Below, in pieces: positions 20,721-34,871 of a stretch of 64,000 bases of DNA. The notes under the pieces were generated by a model that saw only the letters and a list, made by a program, of their open reading frames with translations, was not told the DNA's origin and did not search any database. Origin of the DNA: Paralvinella palmiformis (lineage: Eukaryota; Annelida; Polychaeta; Terebellida; Alvinellidae). Position 1 is the stretch's first letter; each line of letters starts with the position of its first letter. The DNA is taken from positions 31,740-95,739 of the forward strand of contig JAODUP010001175.1 of assembly GCA_025642065.1 (NCBI GenBank). Direction: 5' to 3'. Position numbers and translations under genes: made by a program.

Positions 20721-22526
20721 TCTTGATGGCCAATTCCTCGATTATCTATATCATTCTCCACAACCTTTTATTTTGACCTGTATTAAACTAGAAGCCAATA
20801 CCCTTAGGTCAAAAGTGGATGCCATTTTAAAACATGGCTGTTTTTTAGGTGCAAGAATATAAGAATCATTATTTTGAGCCTCAGTTTGGTTATAATCATA
20901 TTTTTGGGTGAGAGTATAGAATCCCATGGCTAAAGGCGACACCAGATATTTCTTGTTGCAGCAACATCATAACATTAAACCAGTTCCCATTTCCAAAAGA
21001 AAATATTTTAACATATAAAATATATTTCTTCATTGACTGGCCTGTGTTTGTTTTTATAATTTTTTGTTCTAATCGATAGTATTTCAACTTTACAGTATTT
21101 TGGTCCTGCATAAACAGGCACAAAGAAACTTATCTGTTGAAAAGTCACTTTAATTATGGTAATAAAATGTACTGACACCTAACCATGTATTGATCTGAAA
21201 CGGACCCATATACAAATCCACAGCCAGTTATGATGATTTTAAGTAATATGAAAGTTATGTTTTGGTCAGAAATTGATTTAATGCAATCGTCGGTGAGCAA
21301 AAAAGAAACAATTTCTACAAGACAATCAAAGCTGAAATTGCAGACCACTGAACTACTTTGGTTTTTTATGGCGAAAGATTTAAATATGAATGTTGGTTTC
21401 TTGGCCCTAAATTGAGCAATAATGTATACACTGTACACAAAGGCAGAAAAATAACAGTACCAGATATCGAACCTGCAAACATTTATTCCACAGATCTGTG
21501 GGGGTTTTAAAAAAACATGGTCTAAGACACGTTATTTTGGCGATTAGAAAATGTAAACTTGTTAAATAACATATTGATAATAAATAACAAGTCCTGGCAC
21601 CTTTCTATTAAAAGAAGCAGATCTCCAACGTAAACGAAACAATTTCCAGCAAAAAGATCAATTGCGTTATTTGTCGGAGTCGACAATCAAACATTTAACG
21701 CGGACTCGAGAATAAACGAGATGATGTCGAAGTGATACACTCGGCATGATGACAACGGAATGGTAGACTTATTGCCAAGACATCATTATTAATGTGGTTA
21801 CCTGGACAAAGAAATCCATGCAGCGTAGACACAGTGCACTGCAATATGATATACACCACACACTGTGATATACCACCACCTTGTGCAGTAGTGAATGAGT
21901 AACAAAGATTTAACAGTCGAGGCATTATTTCTAGTATGTACACATTGGCTACATGCATGCCTCTGCTGCTGTTCTTTTTGCTATTCTTGCTGCTGATAAA
22001 ACTGTGAGCATGACACAAACAAAGTTTGGTTACCATGCCTGCGGTAACCATTACAAATCCAGAATGGATTGTGCACACATTTTATGTAATTAAGTAATTT
22101 ATTTAAAACAATTTAATACAGAACATACATTTGATTAGATGTCATAATCGTATGTATTCACAGCTGATAGCCAGCGCATACGAGTATGCGACTTTTCATT
22201 TCAGAAAAGTAAAAGCTTTTTATAAAGTGAACGCCAGAATGGAATGATTTCCAGAAATTACAAACATATGAAGAACAGTGATGAACTAGACAGAGCCATC
22301 GTTATTTCAAAATAGAAAAATATATCTGGTTGGCCATGAAAGGCATCCATGGAATACGTTAAACGGGCAAAATTCTAATCTCATATTAATAACACACAGA
22401 CAAGGAACAGATCCATTAAATTAAACAATCTATATAAAAACGTATATGTAAATAAAACATATTTACAGTAATATCTTCTTGCTCGTTGAACACAGTTATT
22501 ATATGATGCCAATTTATATTTATGCA

Positions 22527-22532
22527 TTTATT
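22527..22532 (-). terminator. Candidate DLGAP polyadenylation signal
   Basis: AATAAA on the minus strand about 1 kb after the DLGAP stop. A closer variant, ATTAAA, lies at 23467-23472. Which one is used cannot be told. Confidence 0.35.
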
Positions 22533-23541
22533 GCCCTCGGCATAAGAAAATAACCAGCATACTAAAACCATCCAGAGCACTGTCTAGAAGACAGAGGATG
22601 AACTTGATAAAAAATAAGGTCTAATTTAATACATAAATGGAAAGAACAGTGACAGAAGGTGGTGAACGTCCTATAGAAGTACAAGACATAATAGTCTGTT
22701 GGGCAATCAGGAACACGTTGCAAATGGGAAATTTCTAAAAGAACTTTATCTATTTGGATTTTGCTAGACCCTTTGTGTAGAACGGTATGAGACCACAATA
22801 TTCTTGATACACAGTAACGACATTTCACACATTGCACCTCAATTTACAGTCTACGATGAAAGAAGTCGCGCGACCAAAGAAAACTAGTCGCGTGACTAAG
22901 ACTGCTAGCTGACAACTCGCACACGATTCAACAAAGCCACAAATAAGTTCATAACAACGGTGTTAAATAACATAATTTGTACATGCTGCTACTCTACAAA
23001 CATGACCTCATCCAATCAACAACTAGTTCTTAAATCCCTTGTCATCCGAGACTTTCATCAACATTGTTATCACTACGTAAACAATCAACATTATTATAAT
23101 AACAAAGATTGCCAAATGGTGCATTATTACATTACCAACAAAAACTATAACAGAGAAATAAGGCCATAACATTAACAGACAGACACTGTCTGATAGTAAA
23201 TACACGGACATCACTAGAAATTATTTCAAGTGTAACCTATCAGATGAACTTACGTGTGCGAACATCACACAATTAAAAAACCCTCCGTGAACCTCGTTAG
23301 AAAGTCATTAGTCAGTGATGAGATATTAGCTTTTTGTCTCAGCTAACTTTCAGAGTAACAAGAAAACTTGAGATAAAAATATTAAAAAAAGCAATCCAGA
23401 TATCATGGAACAAGTAGTCTCCAATCTGGAGCACAAACGTGTTGATAAAAAAACAGAAAACTTCCTTTTAATAATTCAGAAAAGAAAGTAAAATATCACA
23501 TGCACCTAAACGGCAGAAGTTCTATCCACTCCCGGTCCAGT

Positions 23542-23784
23542 CTATCCGGGAACGTAAATTTCAACGTCGTCACTCTGCGATGCTTTCCTCTGTCGACCCG
23601 CTTTCTTGGCAGCCAACAGACGCTTCTTGGCTTCTTCTCGTGCCTTCGCTCTCGCCTCGTCTCTAGCCTTTGAGGCCTTGTCATCTTTTGATGGGCATTT
23701 ATTTGCTGTTGTCTTAGTTTTTCGTGTTCTTGTTAGATGTGGCTTTGCAGGCTGCGATAATGTCGCTTTCTCCACCTTCTCCAT
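23542..23784 (-). CDS. DLGAP: DLGAP last coding exon (basic tail)
   Basis: Acceptor TTAACAG precedes ATGGAGAAGG. The exon encodes 80 residues, rich in Lys, Arg and Ala, with RTRKTKTTANK, an alternating Ala/Lys/Glu helix (about residues 410-430 of the model) and SQSDDVEIYVPG followed by TAG at 23542-23544. The EIYVP block matches the conserved EIYIP just before the vertebrate C-terminus. Confidence 0.93.
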   Translation of the reverse strand: MEKVEKATLSQPAKPHLTRTRKTKTTANKCPSKDDKASKARDEARAKAREEAKKRLLAAKKAGRQRKASQSDDVEIYVPG

Positions 23785-24413
23785 CTGTTAACAAATTTAA
23801 GATACAACAATATAACATGACGTAGAAATATAAATAACATAAAATAGAATTAGTAGCATCCTTAATGATCCCTTCTCCTGCCATCCATATTATCTAGATG
23901 TAAATACAGATTGATGTCACACAATTATTACTTTTTCCAATAAAGCCAGATTGGCTAGTTTCTCCAATAGGGTATAAACTATTGGTTTTAACCAATTTCA
24001 AGGGTGTCAACTTTTTGCCATTGGGTATTTTAACCACGGTTAAAACTATGATTTTATTCTGTTGTTAAAAGTAGGTTTTACGACATGTCATATTTTTGGC
24101 AAATTAACAAAAGAAATGTGTCAAAACGTTACTGTTAATGAAATTTACATTTACCCATCAATTTAATTATTTTGAAATGTTTTCGCCGTCAAATGAAACA
24201 GAAAGATGTCCATTTCATCTGTAACCAGGTATTACTATAATAATTTGGATGGGGGATGATCACAGTAAATTTTGCAAAGTGTGAAAGATGAATGACAAGT
24301 CAAAATCAAGCTGCCATAACTGGCTGAATGTTGACTACATATGTTTTGGTGGATGGCCAACAAGTTAATCATGTCACATGACCACAGCAGGGTTTTTTCA
24401 CAGCAAAAGCCCC

Positions 24414-24448
<35 letters not shown>

Positions 24449-27400
24449 ACATTGTAACACCAGGTATGCATTTATTCTAGGGATAAATGAAGCCTTTGTA
24501 GAAAGACAAATCTAGTTTTTTTTACATGGCTGCCTATATCTTATACTAAAATTGACTTCTCAATCAATTCTAATAGGTTCTTTATCAGTTAAGTGAGTTT
24601 GTTACACGGAAAGGGCATTCTCAACAGATTTTCAACATTGTCTTGACAGTAATTGTTCCAACCCCGCCCTGTTTCTCCCAAAATGGCAGAAATACTTTCT
24701 CCCATTGGATTGGTGCAAAAGGAGAGAAACTAGATTTAATGGAAGATTTCTAATTATTTCAGTTATTCAATATAAATCACAATTTACAATAGGTATCAGC
24801 ATATCACTAAGGTATTCATGGTTATTTCACATGCTTTTGAATAATCATGGTTCCCACGGCCAAGGAAATATTGTTTTCCAGGAAAAAATTACCATTTTCC
24901 AGGACATGGCATATCAAGACTGTGTACCAGTACTCTTTTTCTTCTACAATAGAAGTTTTCTTCTACAGGTATAATATTTATTCATATTTTGTTAGAGTGG
25001 ATTTTTCACAGACAATTTTTTCCAGGACATTTCCAGGATATTTACTGATTTCATCAAATTCAAGGACATTTCCAGGACCTGGAAAATTAATTTATTTTCC
25101 AGGTTTTCCAAGATGTGTGGGAACCCTGATAATAAACTGCTGGTTTCCAACTCCTTATATCAGTTTAAAAAATCAATATGATCATTTCATTATCCATAAC
25201 ACCATTTGTTCAAAATGAATCACACAAAACATAAGCAGCAAACATCTGGTGGCTATACACAGAGGTATAAGCAGATCATGGTAATATAATTGCCATGCAA
25301 CACAGTATATAGCAATGAGTAAATCTAATTGTGCATAGATAACAACTATAAATGTATACACTGTGTGGTGTAGCTATGTATGAGATACTTGTCACATACT
25401 TCATCATGTAACAGCAATCTTAGAGACTGAGGACCATAAAATTACTCCAGCCCAATCAGTGACATGAAGTCAAATGGTCATGGAGACTTACTCTCTTGGT
25501 GTGTACACACATATAAAACATATATTAATAACTTAGACGTGAACACTTGGGGTTAGATATTGTTTTATTGTGATTTTCTGAAGTGTTATATCTATTGCGT
25601 CTTATCACGTTAAAAATTCGTCCACACAATATATACAGCTTTCGTCGCTGAACTGGAAAAATTCCAAGCAAAGTCTGTGACGTACATATCATAAAGCATT
25701 ATTACCTGAAAGTGATCTTGAAATGAATCTTTGTGGCACAGCGATAGATGACACAATCAAATGGTGTGAATAATGACTTTCATGGTGTATCCGTGCCTAC
25801 CTCAAACACTGTCAGCGTCAATTAAATTAATCTTTTCAAACTTCAGAGAAATCGAATGAAAAGACAGAACCCTTGTGACAGCAATGTGTCATCCAAACTG
25901 GAATTTTGCTAAGGAAGAATTTAGTAATTGACTTTTGATAACTGTGTGGTCAACATCAACTGAAATACTCCATTACTTAGAGTACTCAATGATAATAAGG
26001 TTGAAGATTCTATTTATTCCTGTCCTAGGAGGTTTAGTGTCTATTTGGATTAAACAGCTTGTGTGGTAAATTGTTCAATGTATTTTTAATGAATAAGCAG
26101 TTGGGTGATAAGACACCTAGGTATTTGAGTCTATTTTCTGAGATCAAAGCAATACGTAACAAATATGACATATCATTTATTCTTAATATTTAGGACACTA
26201 TGTGTGCAACATCCTGAAAAAAACATGTCAAAGATGATGCCAGGAGAGTGATAGTTAATCTGACAACATAAGGCAGTCAATGTTGATTTGTATGATATGT
26301 GTGCATGTTAAATTTGTAACTGCTGCCATTTTCTTGCAAATTTGCATAATTTATGGCATTTTATGTAAATGCGTGATGATAATTTTACTTATCCTTCCTC
26401 CCTCTCTTCTTTTGAAGGGAAATATGTGAAAATGAAATGCGTCGTTTTAAATTAATATTTCTACTTACTTTCCAGTCGTTCTTTTTCAGCGTCTCAATCT
26501 CAGCGGACATGGCATTAATGTCAGCTATTTGTATGCATACAATATCCCAGAGACCGGCCAGGTCGGCATCGGTGGTATGTCTAGTTTCCGCTGGGTCTGG
26601 ATGCTGAAAGACATGGCAACATGCGCGTTAAGACAAACTACAAAGACGGATGATCCCCATGATCATATCAAAGAATTTATAATGGTTATGTCATCCTGCA
26701 GAATCAACAAATGAAATTATGTACATTAAGGAAGGTTTAAGCCAATTAAAATACTATGTTGTGCTTTTAGAATAGCTATGCTTTAAAATTAAATAAATTA
26801 TACCAAATGATGACAGTAGCAATCAGTGTGACAGTTCTGCGATTTTCTTTTGATTTCTACTTTATGCGGGCATGAGAGTGGCCTTTGAAAAGAAATCCTG
26901 AAAAGCAGTTGAAGAGTTGCAGAACCTTATGTATCTGGGGGTGTGGAGGGAATATTGGGGTTTTGTGCATTTTTAAGACAATCTGTGAATATTTTTTCAA
27001 ATCATCAGTTTGACCCACTCCCCATCCCCCAAAACGTAATTTTTTGCTGTGGAAAAAGTGGAAATCTGGTAAAAACCCGGAAAACTCTCGTCCCTGTTTA
27101 CTGTCATGTAATCCCTGTAGTAACTACACAGAATATGAATAATAGCAGTATTAATAGTAGTAGTAGTAGTAGTAGTAGCAAGCTCACTTCAATTAAATTA
27201 ATTTTACATATTGCATTTTCAAGTAGTTCAAAATGTTCTACAATAAGAGACTATTAGATAAATTAAATATGACAGTGTACACTTAAAGAGGTAATTGCTG
27301 TAAAAAATAAAAACAATTATTTCACCCAAAAGATCAACTAATTACACCTCAAACATTTATTATCATATTTTTCTGTTCCCCAAAAGAGTTCACCTAGTTA

Positions 27401-28510
27401 ATTCCTGTATTATTATCCCTGACTCAGACCTGTTTCCTCTCAGCACACAGCTCAACTCCCAAGGGAGCATACAACGCATGCTGCCATTAAAGGCGCAAAG
27501 CGTTACTCAAACATATAGCCATCACGTCCTGTCAGGTTCTCATTTTATGGATGAGTAAACTAGTTACCACACGACAGCAATGCAGCTCCCAGAGCCTCGA
27601 ACCAGCTACCCTTCGGCTACGAGACCTATGCTCTAATTAAGTTAACTGCGCCATCACAGCTTGATAATATTGCAGGTCCTCTGTCTGTAATTAGTATAGT
27701 GACATGTGATGTCGATGTAAGCTCATTAAAGGTGATGACAGAACACTTACAAGATTCTTTATACAGCAGTCCCTGTAGTGTGTGAACTTCTTTCTGATCA
27801 GCAAATTACCTTTGCCCACAGCAGCTCGGATCAAACCTGAGGCTAAAAATAAAAACGATAAAATATCAACTTCTGTTACACAACATACAATGGTTCACTT
27901 TCTGTCTTCAAGCTGAACATGTTGCTAATGTGGATGTCAAGTCCAAACTGGACAGCAATTATGATACATCACAAATTAACAATCTCTTGAAAACAGTACA
28001 ATAGCCAGTTAAATAATTTCTATGTTAAAGTTAGAACATGAATTGTTCTGGTCTCACCTTCTTCGGGAATATCTGGATCTGAGTCCAGCAGAGTCTGCAT
28101 TTGAGAAACGGTTGCTTGTAGACATTTTTCTTCCTTGTTGACAATCTCAAGATAGTAATTTCCATCCTGGAAGGAGAAATGAACCTTGTATTCCTCATAT
28201 ACATTTTAAATCTTAATTTATCTATTAATACACACATGGGCACAGAATACTAGATCCAAGTTATAGTTTGCTTAAAAGGTGAAAACCACACAGGAACATT
28301 GCATAATTTAAGTCACAGACATTGGGTTGGTAGATTTAGGCAAATTAAATAAAGCCACACAGCAAATTTGACTAAAAAGCACGACAGTCAGTATTTTAAT
28401 CTTTGTTGTGTCTTTATCCTCAGTAATTTCTATCATGGCTTCTTTGGTTGTTGCTGAACTCTTGCAAAATATAAACTAATCAGACGATTTCTAGAATTGC
28501 AAACAATAGC

Positions 28511-28561
<51 letters not shown>

Positions 28562-30417
28562 CATTCTGAATAAATATTATTGTGCTTTGTTCACAGTGTG
28601 ACAGAAACTGTGTAATATTTGGTTGTGGTTCAGTAATCCTCTAAAATCCAGTGAGTTAAAGTAGTGTATATATATACAAAACCACATATAGGTGTCAACT
28701 GTTTAAATATAAAAGTAGCTGTTGGTTCAAATAATTCTGCCATTACATATTAAAAATAATAATAACGACAATGAAAGGAGCTGAATACAAAAGTTAATAG
28801 GTCAGCTTAATTAACTTTGTGAAGTGAATCATTTTTCTTCACATAGTCTCCCTACCTCAGCAAGTCAAAAACCTAACAGGATCGATGATACACACTAACA
28901 CAGTGACAATAGACCGATTATAAATCACTCAATGTCAAGACATTTCTAAATAAAATGATCAATCATAAAATCTTTGAACGAACTCACAACATTAATGACC
29001 ATATACAGACAGTGATGGATAAGACAAGTAGCCTTAACAAAGCATGTTATGTCAACATAAAGATCATACACAGACATGTTTAATCTTGGGCTCTAGGCAC
29101 TGGCCACATCTGGGACGTATGATCGATGAGACACTGCCTAGGGAAATGAGATAAATGTGATGTAGTCTTACTGATGGATGAAACATCCAACAGACACAAG
29201 AAATGCTAGGATCTGATCTTCATGATCTGAGGCTGGTCAATGCAGTGAGTTTGGGGTAGCCTCAACATGATGAGTGTAGGTAGCCAGACAGTACCAATCC
29301 AAATGTAACAATTAAACTGATAGCCAGGCTTACAATAGTGATCAGTGATTGTATTCTATCACGCATGCTCAACAAATGATGTCGCATCTTGAAGCCTAAA
29401 ACAAATAAGAGTATCAGCCAGACAATTCCATCCCAGAATTGGAATTGATGGGCAATTCCAATTTTGGAATTGCTTATTTAATAACAATGAAACTGGAATT
29501 AGAATTGATAAATTTGGAATTGGAATTGAAGTTACTACAAAAAGAAACTAACCCTGTGTACCTACTTGAAGCAAGCCAGTATTGAGAAGTGGTTGGCTAC
29601 AACGTTAGTTCCACATTTCAAACTGGACTGGTGCCAGAATGACAAGTCTCATGATGTCCGCGATCTGCTGACTTCCCAGGTGGTGAGACTGTCGCCACAA
29701 CTCCAGCAGATTATTTGGAATTGAATAGGAATTGCTCTATTTGGAATTGATCAATTTGATATGGAATTGGAATTGACCCCATGACTGGTATTAGCTAGAC
29801 TTTTAGAGACGCGTTCAGCCATAACCTTGATGGCAAGTTTTCACTAGGAACATGTGGACTTGTAGTTGTACCGGTGTCACCATTACATCTGTCTTTACAT
29901 TATAACATCCCCACAAACGTTCCAATTCAATTGTAGGATGGGTGGTAGGGATACATACCCACTTAAAGAATGGTGTTAAATCAGCGTTCCTTTCCTCCAT
30001 CATCCATAAACCGATGCTGCACATCAACATCTCTGAGACACATCATAAAACTTATCAATGTCTTGTTGTTGTGGCAATGTGGCTTCAAAAATAAATTAAC
30101 TCCTAAATTCTGACTTATGCACCGCATACAATTACGGGTCAAACGAAGGCACGTCCCACACAAAATACAATTAGACAATCTATCCTAATAACATCTGACA
30201 AGTTACACATTAAGACTTCCATTTCGTTGAATGAATTTTCACATTTCCTGTCAGATTAAAGTTAGTCGATAATTGGTTACACTCGACGTAATTGGTGACA
30301 ACTAGATGTTTCATCTTTGATAATACTTACTGCTCCTGAACTACTACACATGGACCACACAGTGTGGGGAAATGACGATCACAGTTGTATAACTACACAG
30401 TCAAACGATTGACCCCC

Positions 30418-30457
<40 letters not shown>

Positions 30458-33400
30458 TATATGCATTGGATAATGCTAAGACAACATTCACAGTTAGTTC
30501 AACCTTAACTAACCTTAGACCAATGTTTATTATTATGATTGACCTAAGAACATCATCCAAAATCAGTAAACGTTGTTCTACAGATGATGTCAGTGAGATG
30601 ATTCGGATACTTTTCAATTTACCGATTAGACTCCTGGACCATTAGAGTACGAAAGTCCAGTCTGGATGCCTGGATACGTGGAACGGATTAAAATTACGCA
30701 ATGGCCAATTAAAGTGTCCAAATTTAGCGCACAGGGACAACCTCGCCAACACAAATGTTGACAAGATTTGAATTACATACGAGTACAAAACTACCTGTAT
30801 AAGTCATTTGTATTTATCTCAGCATGATCAAACCCTTCATGAATGCAGTCTGAAGTTAAGCGACCCATATGGCTGTACACTAATCAGGTCAAACTTCTCA
30901 GACAGAGTGATCTCGTATTGAAATAATCTTCCTGAATAACTTAAAAGAATCATTTGAGATCCGTGCCTTCAAAATCAGAGAGATAATTCATCCAATCTAC
31001 ACAACAAGTCCATTAAAGAAAGACTCTCAGAGTGCACAATGGACCATATACATGACCTCCTACCAAAAACTAGGTCAGGCCAAGAATGGAGCCAAATGAT
31101 TGGTCTGATTCTTATATACACATCATGCTGACAATAAACCTGAAGGACACTAATGCGGAATCTTAAATACACACACATTTAGTAATGTACAAATGCTCAT
31201 TAACAACAAACTGTCCATAAAAATTCAGCAACCATAATTATGGCCATTCTAATGAATTATGAACACTCATAATAAGGTAATTAATGTAAATTATGATTGA
31301 AATAGGATTGGAGCTACAGTTACAGTAGCCAAAAAATCAGTGATATAAATATATTGATTCCTTACACAACTGGGAAAGATGACTGCCTCAGCATTTATTC
31401 TGACAAAAAGTACAAAGAAACAAAACAGCTGTTTCAAAAGTGTCAGCTGACATAAAAACATTCTGACCAAAACAACTCAGTGGGTGGGCGAGTGTTTTGC
31501 TCAACCTCAGCAGTGCTTACACCTGGGACATATTGGTGAAGCAGGCAACTTCCCACAAACACAGCTCTGGATTGGATTTAAACTCGCAGCCTGAAGGTTT
31601 GAACCACGATTCTCTAACCACTGCACTATCAGTGTACCCCATTTGGCTTCTATAGAAGTAAGCAGCACGAAGAGAAACGGATTATCTTAAATAATGCTGG
31701 TAGGTGACTTCTAATCAGCAGTCAGTGCTCACCTTTTTCAGGTTGTCTGCCATCAACATAGAGTTGTCTTGATGGCCGTTCTCTGTGTGTTTCGCCTCCC
31801 CATCTTCTGTTACAGCTACTAGCTCCATCTGTTGGAAGTCCTGAGATCCGGATATGAAACCATTCTGCTGCGCCGTATGCCGCGTCCCAGAGTCCACGCC
31901 GTTTCTGTACGTAATAGCACCATTACTGACAGATGTTTCACCACATCTGTGGTCAGATGTTTCATCATCACATATGTGGTCGGACGTTTCTTCATCACAT
32001 CTGTGATCAAAACCGTTGCTTCTATAAAGTTCTTCGCCGTTGATGTAGCCATTCTGTAGTTTGGAATCATCTGCTGTTGACAATATCTCTGTTGCGATCA
32101 CGTGATTTCCATCGCCCGCACTTCCACTGGTCACATCTCGGTTACCACTCGTTCTCGCTGAAGCCAAGCCGTTAACCTTCCAACAAGAAGGCAGCTTGCC
32201 GGATGCCTTTTTTGGCCGAGACTGATCGATGTTGCCGATACCCTCAAAGTTCAGAATTCTAGAGGCGACATAATTTGTCCTGATGCAGTTGTCGAGTTCA
32301 TCCGTGGAAGACTTGCTGGGAGATGTCGGCTCGTCCATGACCTCGACGGCATACTGTTCCGACCTGATAACCTGAGTTCGGCCATTGACATTGGACAACG
32401 CAGGCTCATTTCCTGAAATGGGGGAAATATAAACGTGTCAGGCAAATAACTGGATGCTTTATTAAGCAAAAACGAGTTAACAAATAAAAATAAATCTAGT
32501 TTCAGAGAAATTGAAAACAGTCAAGTTTCCATTCTCTAAACTCTAAAAATATAATATATAATATGGGTATGGTTTTTATGAGCTGGTTAACGACTAACAA
32601 ATAACATATCCAGTGCCAATTATTCACTCCTTTTGACAAATCTGTACGATATCATTAAAATAAAGCTAATTTGTATAGAATGATATTGTACCTGTGTTAT
32701 ATTTTTCATTGTATATTTAATGTTTTTACACTGTTACCTGTCACCAATTACACAGGACTGTATATATATTTGTTGCACAGGTGTTGTGGAAATAAAGTAT
32801 CACTTAACAAGCTGCATGTGAGCATATAGTTAGTTTGTATTCTGTGGATTACAGAAATACATTTTCAGGTGAGAAAAGCTGTGAAGTATAGTCAGGTTTC
32901 CTACAAATCCAAACTAGTTTACTTACAAATTTAGATTTGGTTCATGATGATACTTTATATTTATCAGATACCTTTGTTTGCAGACCTTCATTACTATGTA
33001 TTATAATCAACATCAACTAACTGGCTACCCATCATGGCCCAATAGTAAACCCATAAAACCATTGGAATGTATCACATCTGACAGTCAAATCTGTTATTTG
33101 TATGACAAATCTGCAGCTTTCTGTGATAACACGTAGATGAACATATATGTCATATTATTGTAATTAGATACTCCAAAAGACTTCAAATGTCTAACAGGGT
33201 TTGTAATATCTTTTTATTAGATATCAAAACATAACTACTGCTGCCACACACACCCATACAGACACATACAGAGAGAGAGAGAGAGAGACACACACACACT
33301 CAGACACACAGAGAGAGAGACACACACGCACACGCGCGCGCTCACACAGACACAGAGAGAGAGAGAGCGACACACACACCTAGACACACAGAGAGAGACA

Positions 33401-34785
33401 CACACGCGCGCTCACACAGACACACAGAGAGACACACACACACAGAGAGAGAGAGAGAAACATTCACACAGACACACACATATATACACACCAACATTTT
33501 AAACTAGATCCTCGACAGCTGCCTCAGGAATGATGAGGATAATGAAGATAATAATGATGAGTGCTGGTATAATACATAACGTCTCTCAGAAAAGAAAGCG
33601 TCGTTATTAGGTCAGCACTCTACTGGTTAGCCATTGTGGTCTACTTCAACAATTAAACATGTAATAAACTACTAATACTGATAGTAGTTATCAGTATTGG
33701 GCTAGATAAATGTTATCTATAAATCAGACATACAAATCTTATCAATATACAGACAGGTAGGATGATTATCAAGATGATGATTGATGTTTTACGGCCACTT
33801 TTGTGCACATGGTAGGCTAAAATGGGCCGAGTGACCTCCAAAGGTAATGAAGCGAAGTCGAAGATGGAACACCCTTCAGATATGTCCACACCGAGATTCG
33901 AACTCAGGTGGTATTGTGATCTGTGGCCTAACATGCTACCAACTAGACCACGGAAGCGCCCTACAGACTGGTAGGAATTATATTAAACTACAGAATGATA
34001 ATAAAGTTAGATAGTTAAACAAATAATTACTCCCATTCAGTAGATGACACTGAAACCATACATACAGACAGACAGACAGATAGATAGATAGACAGACAGA
34101 CAGACTGAACAACCAAACTCATCGGTGTCACATGAAATATTGCCATAAAAATATTAATATTATACTTTAACAAACAGGGTATTGATCTTACTGGAACAAA
34201 GAGGCAAACTGACATGGGATCAGTGAATGATAGAAACATATTTTTGCATCGCAGAAGACTGGCACAGTATGATGACGTCACAGTGTCAGCCATAAACAAG
34301 ACATTACCCAGTACCAGTCCAAAAACAAAACACTGGAACTGCTGCCGGTCCACTTTTCCGGATTCAGCAAGTGGGGTGGAGTCTGGCTTAGAACAATCCG
34401 TTCAGTCCGGACTTCGGCAAATTGTGACATCACCGTGTTATCCACGGTCTGAATAACTTATCATATATGACAACTGAAGATTTACTGAATCACCTCACAC
34501 TCATCCAATGTGATCTTCGAGCAAAACATGCCAATAAATATACCGTAATGATCGACTTGTTTAGCCTGTTCGTGGTCACAGCAAGGATATAGACGGCCAT
34601 GCGATGAATCGCAGGGGTAACAACACACGAACACCACAAGCACTGTAATTTAATTCAAACTCTAATACATGCAATAAATAAGGTCACTTGGGGTATATAA
34701 TGATTAAAATAATCACAAACTGTGTGAGGCAAAGCTGTCTAATAAATTGGTTATTTTTACGAAATTATTACATCTTGAAATGTTT

Positions 34786-34871
<86 letters not shown>

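Larger units (their letters stand above)
19385..22526. other. Intergenic space between the convergent RPL23 and DLGAP genes
   Basis: No coding gene. Contains a plus-strand SINE A at 20056-20223, a repeat shared with 26.9 kb at about 20380-20500 and a SINE B at about 20600-20720. The frame at 21695-22078 (minus, 127 codons) shows no domain and is probably chance. Confidence 0.65.
26604..27750 (-). other. DLGAP intron with repeats
   Basis: 1.15 kb. Holds a repeat related to 20.4 kb at about 26945-27055, a TAG trinucleotide run at 27151-27178, and a tRNA-like SINE remnant at about 27430-27660. Confidence 0.8.
28167..31732 (-). other. DLGAP intron between variable region and GKAP domain
   Basis: 3.6 kb. 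Contains (AT)n at 28512-28558, a GGAATTG element with transposase-like insert at 29426-29785, (CA)n at 30420-30454, a LINE remnant at about 30880-31150 and a SINE B at about 31497-31645. Confidence 0.8.

Noticed and set aside
21695..22078. 127-codon minus-strand open frame between the two genes
   Set aside because: No recognisable motif or family. Consistent with chance, although it could be part of a transcript.
24847..25218. 123-codon plus-strand frame
   Set aside because: It reads through the MITE and its TTTTCCAGG repeats.
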